A stretch of DNA of 64,000 bases, taken from NCBI RefSeq assembly GCF_003612015.1, contig NZ_RARB01000001.1:62001-126000 (forward strand), read 5' to 3'. This document shows positions 20,372 through 30,072 of the stretch, piece by piece. Each line of letters opens with the position of its first letter. The stretch's first letter is position 1. A program made the translations under genes and the position numbers. This DNA comes from Pantoea piersonii. GTDB lineage: Bacteria > Pseudomonadota > Gammaproteobacteria > Enterobacterales > Enterobacteriaceae. A model generated the notes under the pieces. It was given only the letters and a program-made list of their open reading frames with translations. It ran no database searches and was not told the origin of the DNA.

Positions 20372-21718
20372 ATGTCTACGCAAAGCTCACCGGTTATCAC
20401 CAGAATGCAGGTGATCCCGGTCGCCGGATACGACAGCATGCTGCTGAATATCGGCGGCGCGCATAACGCCTGCTTTACCCGCAATATTGTGGTGCTGACC
20501 GACAGCGCGGGCCACACCGGCGTTGGCGAAGCGCCGGGTGGCGACACCATTTATCAGACGCTGGTAGAGGCGATCCCGCAGGTAGAGGGCCAGCAGGTGG
20601 CGCGTATGAACCGGCTGGTGCAGCAGGTGCACAAAGGCAACCAGTCGGCCGACTTCGACACTTTCGGCAAGGGCGCCTGGACCTTTGAGCTGCGCGTCAA
20701 CGCCGTTGCGGCGCTGGAGGCGGCGCTGCTCGATCTGCTCGGCCAGTGCCTCGGCGTGCCGGTAGCGGAACTGCTCGGTCCCGGCCAGCAGCGCGATGAG
20801 GTTACGGTGCTGGGCTATCTCTTCTATATCGGCGACCGGCGCAAAACCGATCTGCCGTACCTGAGCGGCGAAAACGGCGACTGCGACTGGTATCGCCTGC
20901 GCCATCAGGAGGCGCTGACGCCCGAAGCGGTGGTGCGTCTGGCCGAGGCGGCGCAGGAGAAATATGGCTTTAAGGATTTCAAACTCAAAGGCGGCGTGCT
21001 GCCGGGCGAACAGGAAATCGAGTCCGCCGCGGCGCTGAAGCGGCGCTTTCCGGACGCGCGCATTACGGTCGATCCTAACGGCGCATGGGGGCTGGACGAG
21101 GCGATTCGCCTCTGCAAAGGCATGGGTGACGTGCTGACCTATGCGGAAGATCCGTGCGGCGCGGAGCAGGGCTATTCGGGCCGCGAAGTGATGGCGGAGT
21201 TCCGCCGCGCCACCGGGCTGCCGGTCGCCACCAATATGATCGCCACCAACTGGCGCGAGATGAACCATGCGGTAATGCTGAACGCGGTCGATATCCCGCT
21301 GGCCGATCCCCACTTCTGGACGCTGAGCGGCGCGGTGCGTGTGGCGCAGCTTTGCGACGAGTGGGGACTCACCTGGGGCTGTCACTCGAATAACCACTTC
21401 GATATCTCGCTGGCGATGTTTACCCACGTTGGCGCGGCCGCGCCGGGTAACCCGACCGCTCTCGATACGCACTGGATCTGGCAGGAGGGCGACCAGCGCC
21501 TGACGAAGCAGCCGCTGCAGATCCGCAACGGCAAAATCGCCGTGCCCGATGCCCCCGGCCTCGGGATTGAGCTGGACTGGGATCGGCTGCGCCAGGCCAA
21601 CGACCTGTATAAATCACTGCCAGCGGGTGCGCGTAACGACGCCACCGCCATGCAGTATCTGATTCCCGGTTGGACGTTCGACCGCAAGCGCCCGGCATTT
21701 GGCCGCGCCACAGTGTAA
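20372..21718 (+). CDS. gudX: Glucarate dehydratase-related protein GudX
   Basis: Enolase-superfamily protein paralogous to GudD (next gene). It matches E. coli GudX over the whole length, including [28 protein letters not shown] at the start. The catalytic-type residues of the glucarate dehydratase group are kept: the KxK motif in DFKLKGG, metal-ligand aspartate in VDPNGAW, and the histidine in [11 protein letters not shown]. coli GudX has weak or unclear activity; whether this copy is active cannot be judged by eye. AAGGAGA precedes the ATG; 448 residues. Confidence 0.93.
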   Translation: MSTQSSPVITRMQVIPVAGYDSMLLNIGGAHNACFTRNIVVLTDSAGHTGVGEAPGGDTIYQTLVEAIPQVEGQQVARMNRLVQQVHKGNQSADFDTFGKGAWTFELRVNAVAALEAALLDLLGQCLGVPVAELLGPGQQRDEVTVLGYLFYIGDRRKTDLPYLSGENGDCDWYRLRHQEALTPEAVVRLAEAAQEKYGFKDFKLKGGVLPGEQEIESAAALKRRFPDARITVDPNGAWGLDEAIRLCKGMGDVLTYAEDPCGAEQGYSGREVMAEFRRATGLPVATNMIATNWREMNHAVMLNAVDIPLADPHFWTLSGAVRVAQLCDEWGLTWGCHSNNHFDISLAMFTHVGAAAPGNPTALDTHWIWQEGDQRLTKQPLQIRNGKIAVPDAPGLGIELDWDRLRQANDLYKSLPAGARNDATAMQYLIPGWTFDRKRPAFGRATV

Positions 21719-21728
21719 GGAGCAGGAG

Positions 21729-23060
21729 ATGAGTTCGACACCGAAAGTCACAGCGATGCAGGTTATTCCGGTAGCCGGTTACGACAGCATGTTGCTCAAC
21801 CTGAGCGGCGCGCACGCGCCTTTTTTCACCCGTAATATCGTAATTATCAAGGATAACGCGGGTCACACCGGCGTAGGCGAAATCCCCGGCGGCGAGAAAA
21901 TCCGCCAGACGCTGGAGGATGCGGCGTCGCTGGTGATCGGCAAAACGGTCGGCGAGTACAAGAACGTACTCAGCCTGGTGCGCAGCACTTTCGCCGACCG
22001 CGATTCAGCGGGACGCGGTAGCCAGACCTTTGACCTGCGCACCACCATCCATGTGGTCACCGGCATCGAGGCGGCGCTGCTTGACCTGCTGGGGCAGCAC
22101 CTGCAGGTCAACGTCGCGACGCTGCTGGGCGACGGCCAGCAGCGCGACCGCGTCGAGATGCTCGGCTATCTGTTCTACGTTGGCGATCGTAAAAAGACGG
22201 CGCTGCCCTATCAGAGCCAGGAAGATGAAGCCTGCGACTGGTATCGGCTGCGCCACGAAGAGGCACTGACGCCGGAAGCGATCGTGCGTCTGGCCGAAGC
22301 GGCCTATGACAAATATGGCTTTAACGACTTCAAACTTAAGGGCGGCGTGCTGCGCGGCGGCGAAGAGGCGGAGGCGGTAACGGCGCTGGCGAAGCGCTTC
22401 CCGGAGGCGCGCATTACGCTCGATCCCAACGGCGCCTGGTCGCTCAACGAGGCGATCCTGCTCGGCAAACAGCTGAAAGGCGTGCTGGCCTATGCGGAAG
22501 ATCCGTGCGGCTCGGAGCAGGGGTATTCCGGCCGCGAAGTGATGGCGGAGTTCCGCCGCGCCACCGGCATGCCGACCGCTACTAATATGATCGCCACCGA
22601 CTGGCGGCAGATGGGCCACACGCTGTCGCTGCAGTCGGTCGATATTCCGCTGGCCGATCCGCACTTCTGGACCATGCAGGGCTCAGTGCGCGTGGCGCAG
22701 ATGTGTCATGACTTCGGCCTGACCTGGGGCTCGCACTCCAATAACCATTTCGACGTCTCGCTGGCGATGTTCACGCACGTCGCCGCCGCCGCGCCAGGCG
22801 CCATTACCGCCATCGATACCCACTGGATCTGGCAGGAGGGCAACCAGCGCCTGACCAAAGAGCCACTGCAGATCAAAGGCGGCATGGTGCAGGTGCCGCA
22901 GAAACCGGGGCTGGGGGTCGAACTGGATATGGATCAGGTCATGCAGGCTAACGCGCTTTATCAAAAACACGGGCTTGGCGCGCGCGACGATGCGCAGGCG
23001 ATGCAGTTCCTTGTGCCGAACTGGACCTTCGACAATAAACGTCCATGTCTGGTGCGCTAA
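21729..23060 (+). CDS. gudD: Glucarate dehydratase GudD
   Basis: Mg-dependent dehydration of D-glucarate (and L-idarate) to 5-keto-4-deoxy-D-glucarate. Enolase superfamily; KLK motif ([13 protein letters not shown]), metal-binding DPNGAW and [20 protein letters not shown], and catalytic histidine in [11 protein letters not shown] are all present. The ATG at 21729 ([17 protein letters not shown]) has GGAGCAGGAG in front and gives 443 residues (E. coli 446). Long stretches are identical to gudX, so the pair arose by duplication. Confidence 0.96.
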   Translation: MSSTPKVTAMQVIPVAGYDSMLLNLSGAHAPFFTRNIVIIKDNAGHTGVGEIPGGEKIRQTLEDAASLVIGKTVGEYKNVLSLVRSTFADRDSAGRGSQTFDLRTTIHVVTGIEAALLDLLGQHLQVNVATLLGDGQQRDRVEMLGYLFYVGDRKKTALPYQSQEDEACDWYRLRHEEALTPEAIVRLAEAAYDKYGFNDFKLKGGVLRGGEEAEAVTALAKRFPEARITLDPNGAWSLNEAILLGKQLKGVLAYAEDPCGSEQGYSGREVMAEFRRATGMPTATNMIATDWRQMGHTLSLQSVDIPLADPHFWTMQGSVRVAQMCHDFGLTWGSHSNNHFDVSLAMFTHVAAAAPGAITAIDTHWIWQEGNQRLTKEPLQIKGGMVQVPQKPGLGVELDMDQVMQANALYQKHGLGARDDAQAMQFLVPNWTFDNKRPCLVR

Positions 23061-23102
23061 CTTTTCTGCTCCCTGCGGGGAGCGGTTGTCACGGGAGAAG
23101 AG

Positions 23103-23876
23103 ATGATGAGTAACAGAGCCTGGCCGAACACCTTTCGCCGTCGCCTGCAGGCAGGAGAGACCCTGATCGGCAGCTGGTGCGCGCTGGCGAACCCTATTAC
23201 CACCGAAGTGCTTGGCCTGGCCGGTTTCGACTGGCTGGTGCTGGACGGCGAACATGCGCCCAACGACATTACCACCTTTGTGCCGCAGCTGATGGCGCTC
23301 AAGGGCAGCGTCAGCGCGCCGGTGGTGCGCCCGCCCTGCAACGAGCCGGTAATCATCAAGCGCCTGCTGGATATCGGCTTCTATAACTTTCTGATCCCGT
23401 TTGTGGAAACTGAAGAAGAGGCGCTGCGCGCCGTGGCGTCGACCCGCTATCCGCCCGCCGGCATTCGCGGCGTATCGGTATCGCATCGCAGCAACATGTA
23501 CGGCACGCTGCCGGACTACAACGCCACGGTGAACGAGAACATCACGCTGCTGGTACAGATTGAAACTCAGCAGGCGGTCGACAATATCGACGCCATCGCG
23601 GCGGTAGAAGGCGTCGACGGCATCTTTGTTGGACCAGGCGATCTCTCCGCCGCGCTCGGCTATCTCGGCCAGCCTGCGCATCCCGAAGTGCTGAAGGTCA
23701 TCAGGCATGTGTTTGAACGCGCCAAAGCGGCGGGCAAGCCGAGCGGCATCCTGGCGCCGGTGGAAGCGGACGCGCGCCGCTATCTGGAATGGGGCGCCAG
23801 CTTTGTTGCCGTAGGCAGCGATTTAGGGGTCTTTCGCAACGCCACTCAGGCGCTGTGCGACAAATTTAAGCAGTAA
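23103..23876 (+). CDS. garL: 5-keto-4-deoxy-D-glucarate aldolase GarL
   Basis: Class II HpcH/HpaI-type aldolase that splits 5-keto-4-deoxy-D-glucarate into pyruvate and tartronate semialdehyde. Family motifs include the metal-binding glutamate/aspartate region [33 protein letters not shown] and the [13 protein letters not shown] stretch. 257 residues against 256 in E. coli. It follows gudD after 42 bp and precedes garR after 19 bp. In E. coli it belongs to the separate garPLRK operon. Confidence 0.96.
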   Translation: MMSNRAWPNTFRRRLQAGETLIGSWCALANPITTEVLGLAGFDWLVLDGEHAPNDITTFVPQLMALKGSVSAPVVRPPCNEPVIIKRLLDIGFYNFLIPFVETEEEALRAVASTRYPPAGIRGVSVSHRSNMYGTLPDYNATVNENITLLVQIETQQAVDNIDAIAAVEGVDGIFVGPGDLSAALGYLGQPAHPEVLKVIRHVFERAKAAGKPSGILAPVEADARRYLEWGASFVAVGSDLGVFRNATQALCDKFKQ

Positions 23877-23895
23877 CTGACGAAGAGGAAAGGCA

Positions 23896-24780
23896 ATGAA
23901 AATTGGATTTATCGGCCTCGGCATCATGGGCAAACCGATGAGTAAAAACCTGGTGAAAGCCGGTTATTCCCTGGTGGTGCGCGATCACAACGCCAGCAAC
24001 GAAGCGGAATTAACCGAACTGGGTGCCACCGTGGCGAAATCGCCGAAAGAGGTGGCCGAGCAGGTTGACGTGGTGATCACCATGGTGCCGAACTCGCCGC
24101 AGGTGAAAGAGGTATGCCTGGGTGAAAACGGCATTATCGACGGCGCTAAGCCGGGCCTGATTGTCATCGATATGAGCTCTATCGCGCCGCTCGCCAGCCG
24201 CGAAGTGCATGACGCGCTGGCGAAGAAGGGCATCAAAATGCTCGATGCGCCGGTCAGTGGCGGCGAGCCGAAAGCGATCGAAGGCACGCTTTCCGTGATG
24301 GTGGGCGGCGATAAAGCGGTCTTCGACAGCTGCTACGACATCATGAAGGCGATGGCGGGCTCGGTGGTGCACACCGGCGATATCGGTGCAGGCAACGTCA
24401 CCAAACTGGCGAATCAGGTTATCGTGGCGCTCAATATCGCGGCGATGTCAGAAGCGCTCTCGCTGGCGACCAAAGCCGGCGTTAATCCTGAGCTGGTCTA
24501 TCAGGCGATCCGCGGCGGTCTGGCGGGCAGCACCGTACTCGACGCCAAGGCGCCGATGGTGCTGGATCGCAACTTCAAGCCGGGTTTCCGCATCGACCTG
24601 CATATCAAGGATCTGGCGAACGCGCTGGATACCTCACACGGCATCGGCGCACATCTTCCGCTCACCGCCGCGGTAATGGAGATGATGCAGGCGCTGCGCA
24701 ATGACGGGCAGGGTAACGCCGACCACAGCGCGCTTGCCTGCTATTATGAAAAATTAGCGAAAGTTGAGATTACCCGTTAA
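23896..24780 (+). CDS. garR: Tartronate semialdehyde reductase GarR
   Basis: NAD(P)H-dependent reduction of 2-hydroxy-3-oxopropanoate to D-glycerate. Member of the 3-hydroxyisobutyrate dehydrogenase family: N-terminal dinucleotide fold GFIGLGIMGKPMSKNL, substrate motif DAPVSGGEPKAIEGTL, catalytic lysine in GNVTKLANQ. 294 residues, the family length. A large GC-rich hairpin follows immediately after its stop codon. Confidence 0.96.
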   Translation: MKIGFIGLGIMGKPMSKNLVKAGYSLVVRDHNASNEAELTELGATVAKSPKEVAEQVDVVITMVPNSPQVKEVCLGENGIIDGAKPGLIVIDMSSIAPLASREVHDALAKKGIKMLDAPVSGGEPKAIEGTLSVMVGGDKAVFDSCYDIMKAMAGSVVHTGDIGAGNVTKLANQVIVALNIAAMSEALSLATKAGVNPELVYQAIRGGLAGSTVLDAKAPMVLDRNFKPGFRIDLHIKDLANALDTSHGIGAHLPLTAAVMEMMQALRNDGQGNADHSALACYYEKLAKVEITR

Positions 24781-24816
24781 CGCGTTGCGGCGGCCCGGCG
24801 CGGCCGCCGCAACGCG
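24781..24816. repeat. 15-bp perfect inverted repeat between garR and garK
   Basis: CGCGTTGCGGCGGCC (24781-24795) is perfectly complementary to 24802-24816, with a 6-nt loop. It starts directly after the garR stop and lacks a T-run. In mRNA it would be a very stable stem that could protect the upstream message or lower expression of garK. Confidence 0.85.
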
Positions 24817-24861
24817 CCATCACGGATGATGAATCGTCTATCAACAGCGCCTGGATTGCCT

Positions 24862-26004
24862 ATGAAAATCGTAATCGCACCGGATTCATACAAAGAGAGT
24901 TTATCCGCCTCAGGCGTGGCAGCCGCGATTGAAGCGGGCTTCCGCGACATCTTTCCTGACGCCACCTACGTAAAGATACCGGTTGCCGACGGCGGTGAGG
25001 GCACGGTTGAGGCGATGGTGGCGGCGACAGCGGGGAGTATCGTTAACCTGCGCGTGACCGGACCGCTTGGCGCGCCGGTTGAGGCTTTCTACGGCCTTTC
25101 CGGCGACGCGCGCACCGCCTTTATCGAGATGGCGGCCGCCAGCGGGCTGGAGCTGGTGCCTGCCGCGCAGCGCGATCCCTTAACCACCACGTCGTTCGGG
25201 ACGGGAGAGCTTATCCGGAGCGCGCTGGATAAGGGCGTCGGGCATATCATTATCGGCATCGGCGGCAGCGCCACTAACGACGGCGGCGCAGGCATGATGC
25301 AGGCGCTGGGCGCGAAGCTGCTGGATGCGCAGGGAGAAGAGATCGGCTTCGGCGGTGGCGCGCTGCCGGCGCTGGCGAAGATTGATATCGACGGGCTTGA
25401 CGCGCGCGTGCGGCAGTGTCGTTTCGAAGTGGCGTGCGACGTCACCAACCCGCTGACCGGCCGCGACGGCGCCTCGGCCATATTCGGCCCGCAAAAAGGC
25501 GCGACGCCGGAGCTGGTTGAGCAGCTGGATCGCGCGCTGGCGCACTATGCTGCGATTATTCAGCGCGATCTCGATATCGACGTGCTGCATATTCCCGGCG
25601 GCGGCGCAGCGGGCGGCATGGGCGCGGCGCTGCACGCTTTCTGCCAGGCGGATTTGCGGCGCGGCATCGAGATCGTCACCGAGGCGCTGGGGCTGGCGGA
25701 ACAGGTGAAAGACGCATCGCTGGTCATTACCGGCGAAGGACGCATCGACAGCCAGAGCATCAACGGCAAGGTGCCGATTGGCGTAGCGCAGGTGGCAAAA
25801 GAGTTTAATAAGCCGGTTATTGGCATTGCTGGCAGCCTGACGGCGGATGTCGGCGTTGTGCACCAGCACGGCCTGGATGCGGTATTCAGCGTGCTTTACA
25901 GCATCTGTACGCTGGAGGAGGCGCTGGCGAACGCGGAAACCAATCTGCGGCTGGCGGCCCGCAATATCGCAGCAACGCTGAAAATGGGCGGTGAGCTGAA
26001 ATAA
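24862..26004 (+). CDS. garK: Glycerate 2-kinase GarK
   Basis: Phosphorylates D-glycerate to 2-phosphoglycerate, feeding the product of GarL/GarR into glycolysis. Family motifs [50 protein letters not shown] and [17 protein letters not shown] are all present. I chose ATG 24862 by family alignment (380 residues, E. coli 381); ATGs at 24826/24829 would add 11-12 residues without family support. It ends the gud/gar operon and converges with the ABC transporter genes. Confidence 0.95.
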   Translation: MKIVIAPDSYKESLSASGVAAAIEAGFRDIFPDATYVKIPVADGGEGTVEAMVAATAGSIVNLRVTGPLGAPVEAFYGLSGDARTAFIEMAAASGLELVPAAQRDPLTTTSFGTGELIRSALDKGVGHIIIGIGGSATNDGGAGMMQALGAKLLDAQGEEIGFGGGALPALAKIDIDGLDARVRQCRFEVACDVTNPLTGRDGASAIFGPQKGATPELVEQLDRALAHYAAIIQRDLDIDVLHIPGGGAAGGMGAALHAFCQADLRRGIEIVTEALGLAEQVKDASLVITGEGRIDSQSINGKVPIGVAQVAKEFNKPVIGIAGSLTADVGVVHQHGLDAVFSVLYSICTLEEALANAETNLRLAARNIAATLKMGGELK

Positions 26005-26221
26005 CACCAGCGGGTGTCTGGATACGTGCGGACGCGGATGAAACGGCCCGTCCGCAAACAGGCAAAACAGCGTTTCCCGGCGGCACCTCATCCCTGAGGC
26101 GCCTCCGTCACCGGGCCTGACTGGGCGTAATACAAAAACGCTCCCGCCATTTTTTCGCTGTCGCTTTGCTCCTCGACTCTCTCATCCGCTTATCAGTTCC
26201 GGCGCGGTCTGAAGACGCGGC

Positions 26222-27286
26222 TTACTTCTTATACTTCGCTTCCAGCGTCGCGAACCAGGGCGCAATAAAGTCGGTATTGCCGCCCCAGCCGGGGACGATC
26301 TTGTTCAATGACGCCACGTTAATCGCGCCCGGCTGGCTGTTCAGCTGCTGCTGAGAGATGGACGCCCCTTTGAAATCGTAAGTGGCGGGCGTGGTTTCAC
26401 CGGCGATCTTGTTCGCCACCAGACGCATATTCACCGCGCCGATGATTTTCGGATCGACCGCCACGGTCTGCACCCAGGGGCTGTTTTTCTCACGCATCAG
26501 CTGCAGATCCTGATTGGAGACGTCAATGCTGTAGAGTTTGATCTCAGTACGTCCATTCTCCTGCAGGGCCTTATAGGCGCCCTGGCTGAAGGCGTCCCAC
26601 GCGCCCCAGATCGCATCGATCTTGCCTTTCGGATATTTCGCCAGAATCGCGCCGATCTTGTTGGCGGTATCGCCCTGTACGTCAGAGGAGACGGCGCCGA
26701 TCGACTCCAGTTGATGAATGCCTGGATTCTCTTTCAGCAGCTTTTCATACACCACCTGACGGCGCTCCATCGGCGGGAAGCCCGCGACCCACAGCTTGAG
26801 GATATTGGCTTTGCCGTGGAAATCCTGGATCAGCTGGCCGAGGGAGGCCTGCGCCAGCGAGGCGTCATCCTGCGCGGTCACGGTAACGCCCGGCACAGGC
26901 GTATCGACCGGGGTATCGAATACCGAGACTTTAATGCCTGCGTCGGCGATGCGCTTCACCAGTCCGCTGGCGTAGGGCGCTTTGCCGTGCGAGAGAATAA
27001 TGCCGTCATACTTCTGACTGATCGCCTGGTTGACGAAATCCTGAAAGCGCGCGTCGTCGCCGTTGCTGAGAAAGGTACTGACCTTAAAGCCCAGCTTGCG
27101 GCCCTCCTGAATAGCGCCTGCGACAAACTGCATGGTGTTGTCGTCGGAGCCCAGATTGCGGATCACCGCGATGCGCACCGGCCCGTTATGGCTGGCAATA
27201 GGGGCGGGCACCGGCGTGACGGTATCGGCGAAGGCCCCGACGGAGAGCAGGCTGAGGGTCAGCAGAGAAAACGATATTTTTTTCAT
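26222..27286 (-). CDS. Periplasmic sugar-binding protein of an ABC transporter
   Basis: 354-residue substrate-binding protein with a cleavable signal peptide (MKKISFSLLTLSLLSVGAFA). The body is a Peripla_BP_4-type (ribose-binding) fold: IAVIRNLGSDDNTMQFVAGAIQEGRKLG at the start and KIDAIWGAWDAFSQGAYKALQENG later. It is the last gene of a three-gene unit with a ribose-class ATPase and permease. It does not closely match RbsB, AraF, XylF, LsrB or YphF as I recall them, so the substrate is unknown. Confidence 0.85.
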   Translation of the reverse strand: MKKISFSLLTLSLLSVGAFADTVTPVPAPIASHNGPVRIAVIRNLGSDDNTMQFVAGAIQEGRKLGFKVSTFLSNGDDARFQDFVNQAISQKYDGIILSHGKAPYASGLVKRIADAGIKVSVFDTPVDTPVPGVTVTAQDDASLAQASLGQLIQDFHGKANILKLWVAGFPPMERRQVVYEKLLKENPGIHQLESIGAVSSDVQGDTANKIGAILAKYPKGKIDAIWGAWDAFSQGAYKALQENGRTEIKLYSIDVSNQDLQLMREKNSPWVQTVAVDPKIIGAVNMRLVANKIAGETTPATYDFKGASISQQQLNSQPGAINVASLNKIVPGWGGNTDFIAPWFATLEAKYKK

Positions 27287-27309
27287 TGTTTTTTCCAGGT
27301 TAATCAGCG

Positions 27310-28311
27310 TTAGCGGCGCTGAACGTAGGTCATCGCCAGTGCCAGAGCCAGCACCAGTCCTTTAATAATGTCCATGGCGTAATAGGGAACGGAGAGCATC
27401 ACCAGCCCGTTTTGCAGCACGCCGAGCAGCACCGCGCCTACCAGCGTGCCCAGCGCGTTAGGTTTGCCGGAGCCGGCCAGCGACAGGCCGATCCAGGCGG
27501 CCGCTACGGCGTCCATCAGGTATCCACCGCCCGCGTTGACCTGTGATGAGCCGATGCGCGACGCCAGCAGAATGCCGCCCAGCCCCGCCAGCAGCGAGGC
27601 GATGACGTAAGCCAGCACGCGATAGCGCGTGGTGCGGATGCCGGAAAGGCGCGCCGCCTCCGGATTGCCGCCCAGCGCATACATGCGGCGGCCATGAGTG
27701 GTCAGCGAGAGCGCCAGCTGCGCCACCACCGTCACCACCAGCATAACGATTACGATCACCGGCACCTGACCGAGCAGGCCGAAGCCCGCCGGGATGGTGC
27801 CTTCCGCCATATCGCCGTTCGGCATTACCATGTTTTCCGTGATGGAGCCGCCAAAGCTGTAGGTCATCGCCACACCCTGGATAATAAACAGCGTGGCGAG
27901 GGTCGCCAGCATATCGGGAATGCGCAGAATGACGATCAGGAAGGCGTTGAACAGGCCGATGAGCGTACAGAGCGCCAGGGTGATCGCTATCGCCTCGGCG
28001 GTGTTCATGCCGTACCAGACAAAGAGCGAGATCACCAGCGCGTTGGCCAGCGAGGCGGTAGAACCGACCGACAGGTCAAAGCCACCGACGGTAAGCGACA
28101 CCGAGACGCCCACGGCGATCACCGTCACAATGGCGATAGCGCGCAGGATATTGATGATGTTATTCGGTTCCAGAAAGCTATCGGAGGCGAGGCCAAAGCC
28201 TGCAATCAGGACAGCGACCGTGATCAGCATGCCCCACTTATAGAGGAAATCGAACAGTCGATGGCGCAGCGGCGTTGATGCCGCGGTCAGGGAAATATCT
28301 TTGCTGCTCAC
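27310..28311 (-). CDS. Ribose-type ABC transporter permease
   Basis: 333-residue inner-membrane permease of the BPD_transp_2 (CUT2) family with about 8-10 hydrophobic segments; the family stretch VGGFDLSVGSTASLANALV is clear, and GNPEAARLSGIRTTRYRVLAYV is the cytoplasmic coupling region. The frame is open to 28419, but I prefer the GTG at 28311: it overlaps the ATPase stop as GTGA and removes an Arg-rich leader with no family support. Confidence 0.88.
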   Translation of the reverse strand: MSSKDISLTAASTPLRHRLFDFLYKWGMLITVAVLIAGFGLASDSFLEPNNIINILRAIAIVTVIAVGVSVSLTVGGFDLSVGSTASLANALVISLFVWYGMNTAEAIAITLALCTLIGLFNAFLIVILRIPDMLATLATLFIIQGVAMTYSFGGSITENMVMPNGDMAEGTIPAGFGLLGQVPVIVIVMLVVTVVAQLALSLTTHGRRMYALGGNPEAARLSGIRTTRYRVLAYVIASLLAGLGGILLASRIGSSQVNAGGGYLMDAVAAAWIGLSLAGSGKPNALGTLVGAVLLGVLQNGLVMLSVPYYAMDIIKGLVLALALAMTYVQRR

Positions 28312-29813
28312 GCAGGGGTTCCTCCAGTGGAATAAAGCAGAAGCGTCTCTTCGGTGGCCGCTTGCGCATCCAGCTCGGCCACGATGCGCCCGTCCCAGAG
28401 CACGCAAATTCGGTCGCAAAGACCAACCAGTTCAGAAAACTCGCCGGAGGCGTAGATAACGCCTTTGCCTTCCTGCGCCAGCCCGCTGATGAGCCGAAAC
28501 AGTTCGGTTTTCGCCTTAATGTCGACCCCTTTGGTCGGCTCATCGAAGATCAGCACGTCAGCGTGGCTGCGCAGCCACTTGCCGATGGCGATTTTTTGCT
28601 GATTGCCGCCGGAGAGGCGGCGCAGCGGCTGCGCCGGGCCGGTGGTACGCACGTTCAGGCGCTGGATAATCTCTTCCGCCCAGCGCCACGCCTGACGGTG
28701 GCCAAACAGCCCCCAGCGTGAAAAGCTGCTGTCGGCGCTGACGCTGAGATTCATCGCCACCGGCTCGTCGATAAAAATCCCTTCCTTGCGCCGCTCTTCC
28801 GGCACCAGCGCCATGCGCTGGCGCACCGAATCGTGCGGCGAACGCGGCCGCCACGGTTTGCCGTGCAGTTCGCCGCGCGTCACGCGGCTTTTGCTGGCGC
28901 CGAACAGGGCCTTGCACAGCTCGGTTTTACCCGCGCCTGCCAGCCCGGCGATGCCGAGGATTTCGCCTTTGTGCAGCCGCAGCGAAATATCCTGCAACAG
29001 CCGATCGTCATGCAGGCCTTCTACCGCCAGCAGCAGCGGCTGGGGGCGAGCGGGGCGACGCGGCGGATAGATATCGGTCAGCTCATGGCCGAGCATCTTT
29101 TCGACGATCTGCTCGCCGCTGAGCGCTGCCATCGGACCGCTCTCGATCAGGCGGCCGTCGCGCAGCACCGTCAGCCGGTCACAGATCGCTTTCAGCTCGT
29201 GGATGCGGTGCGAGATAAACACCACGCCGATGCCGCTGCTTTGCAGACGGCGCACCACGGCGAAGAGCCGTTCGCTCTCGTGCCGATCGAGCGGGGCGGT
29301 GGGTTCGTCGAGAATAAGAAAACGACAGTGGTGCGACAGCGCGCGCGCCAGCAAAATCTGCTGCTTCTCCGCCAGGGTGCAGCGCTCCACCAGGCGGTTC
29401 ACGTCGAGGCTCACCTCCAGCTGCGCCAGCAGGGCGCGCGCCTGGCGGCGAATGGCGCGCCAGCGGAAGCCGTGTCCTGGCTCTGCCAGCCGATCCAGCA
29501 GAATGTTTTCCGCCACGCTGAGCTGGGGCACCAGCGCGACGTCGACCTCCTGCTGCACCAGATGAATGCCAAGCTGTTTCGCGTCGCGCGGGCTGCGTAT
29601 CGAGACCGGGACGCCGTCAAGCCAGATTTCCCCGCTGTAGTGGCTGTGCGCACCTGACAGCACCGCCATCAGCGTTGACTTGCCCGCGCCATTGGCGCCG
29701 GTCAGGGCGTGTACCGAGCGGCCGTCCGCGACAAAATTCACCTGCGTCAACGCAGCGAATCCGCCGAATGCGATCGAGATATTACGCATCTCAAGGCGGT
29801 TTAACGCACTCAT
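28308..29813 (-). CDS. Ribose-type ABC transporter ATP-binding protein (two ABC domains)
   Basis: 501-residue fused ATPase of the RbsA/MglA class. The first ABC domain has Walker A TGANGAGKSTLMAVLSG and Walker B FLILDEPTAPLD; the second has a degenerate Walker A, AGLAGAGKTELCKALFG, signature LSGGNQQKIAIGKW and DVLIFDEPTKGVD, as usual for this class. The first domain's signature region reads CTLAEKQQILLARALS. The start at ATG 29813 (MSALNRLEMRNISIAFGG) has AGGGGAG upstream. It is the first gene of the operon. Confidence 0.92.
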   Translation of the reverse strand: MSALNRLEMRNISIAFGGFAALTQVNFVADGRSVHALTGANGAGKSTLMAVLSGAHSHYSGEIWLDGVPVSIRSPRDAKQLGIHLVQQEVDVALVPQLSVAENILLDRLAEPGHGFRWRAIRRQARALLAQLEVSLDVNRLVERCTLAEKQQILLARALSHHCRFLILDEPTAPLDRHESERLFAVVRRLQSSGIGVVFISHRIHELKAICDRLTVLRDGRLIESGPMAALSGEQIVEKMLGHELTDIYPPRRPARPQPLLLAVEGLHDDRLLQDISLRLHKGEILGIAGLAGAGKTELCKALFGASKSRVTRGELHGKPWRPRSPHDSVRQRMALVPEERRKEGIFIDEPVAMNLSVSADSSFSRWGLFGHRQAWRWAEEIIQRLNVRTTGPAQPLRRLSGGNQQKIAIGKWLRSHADVLIFDEPTKGVDIKAKTELFRLISGLAQEGKGVIYASGEFSELVGLCDRICVLWDGRIVAELDAQAATEETLLLYSTGGTPA

Positions 29814-29915
29814 CAGCTGAAGCTCCCCTGTCACTGGCTGGCCGCAATTTTTTCCTGAAGTGTCAGGCGCGGCAACAGCCGAAAGCGCATAAGCTAGCAC
29901 GAAAACTTATTAGCC

Positions 29916-29931
29916 ATCCAGACATCTGGAT
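29916..29931. promoter_or_regulatory. Perfect palindrome upstream of the sugar ABC operon
   Basis: ATCCAGA-CA-TCTGGAT is a perfect 7-2-7 inverted repeat about 100 bp upstream of the ATPase start codon. The symmetry and position suit an operator for a LacI- or GntR-type regulator, but no regulator gene lies next to it. Confidence 0.5.
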
Positions 29932-30030
29932 TGTTTGGCGGCTAAAGCTGGCGTACCAGGCAACGCTGGTTTTTTACAGTGGGGAATGAAAATAATGCGG
30001 TGTTTTATGCTGGTCTGACGCGCAGATATA

Positions 30031-30055
30031 AAAAAACCAGGCCGAAGCCTGGTTT
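30031..30055 (-). terminator. Terminator of pepD
   Basis: On the minus strand AACCAGGC pairs with GCCTGGTT around a 4-nt TTCG loop, followed by a run of T (complement of 30031-30034). It lies just 3' of pepD. Confidence 0.85.
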
Positions 30056-30072
30056 GTTACGCGGTAGGGCGC

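Noticed and set aside
20372..23060. gudX-gudD similarity as a recent tandem duplication unique to this genome
   Set aside because: The same pair exists in E. coli in the same order, so the duplication is old.
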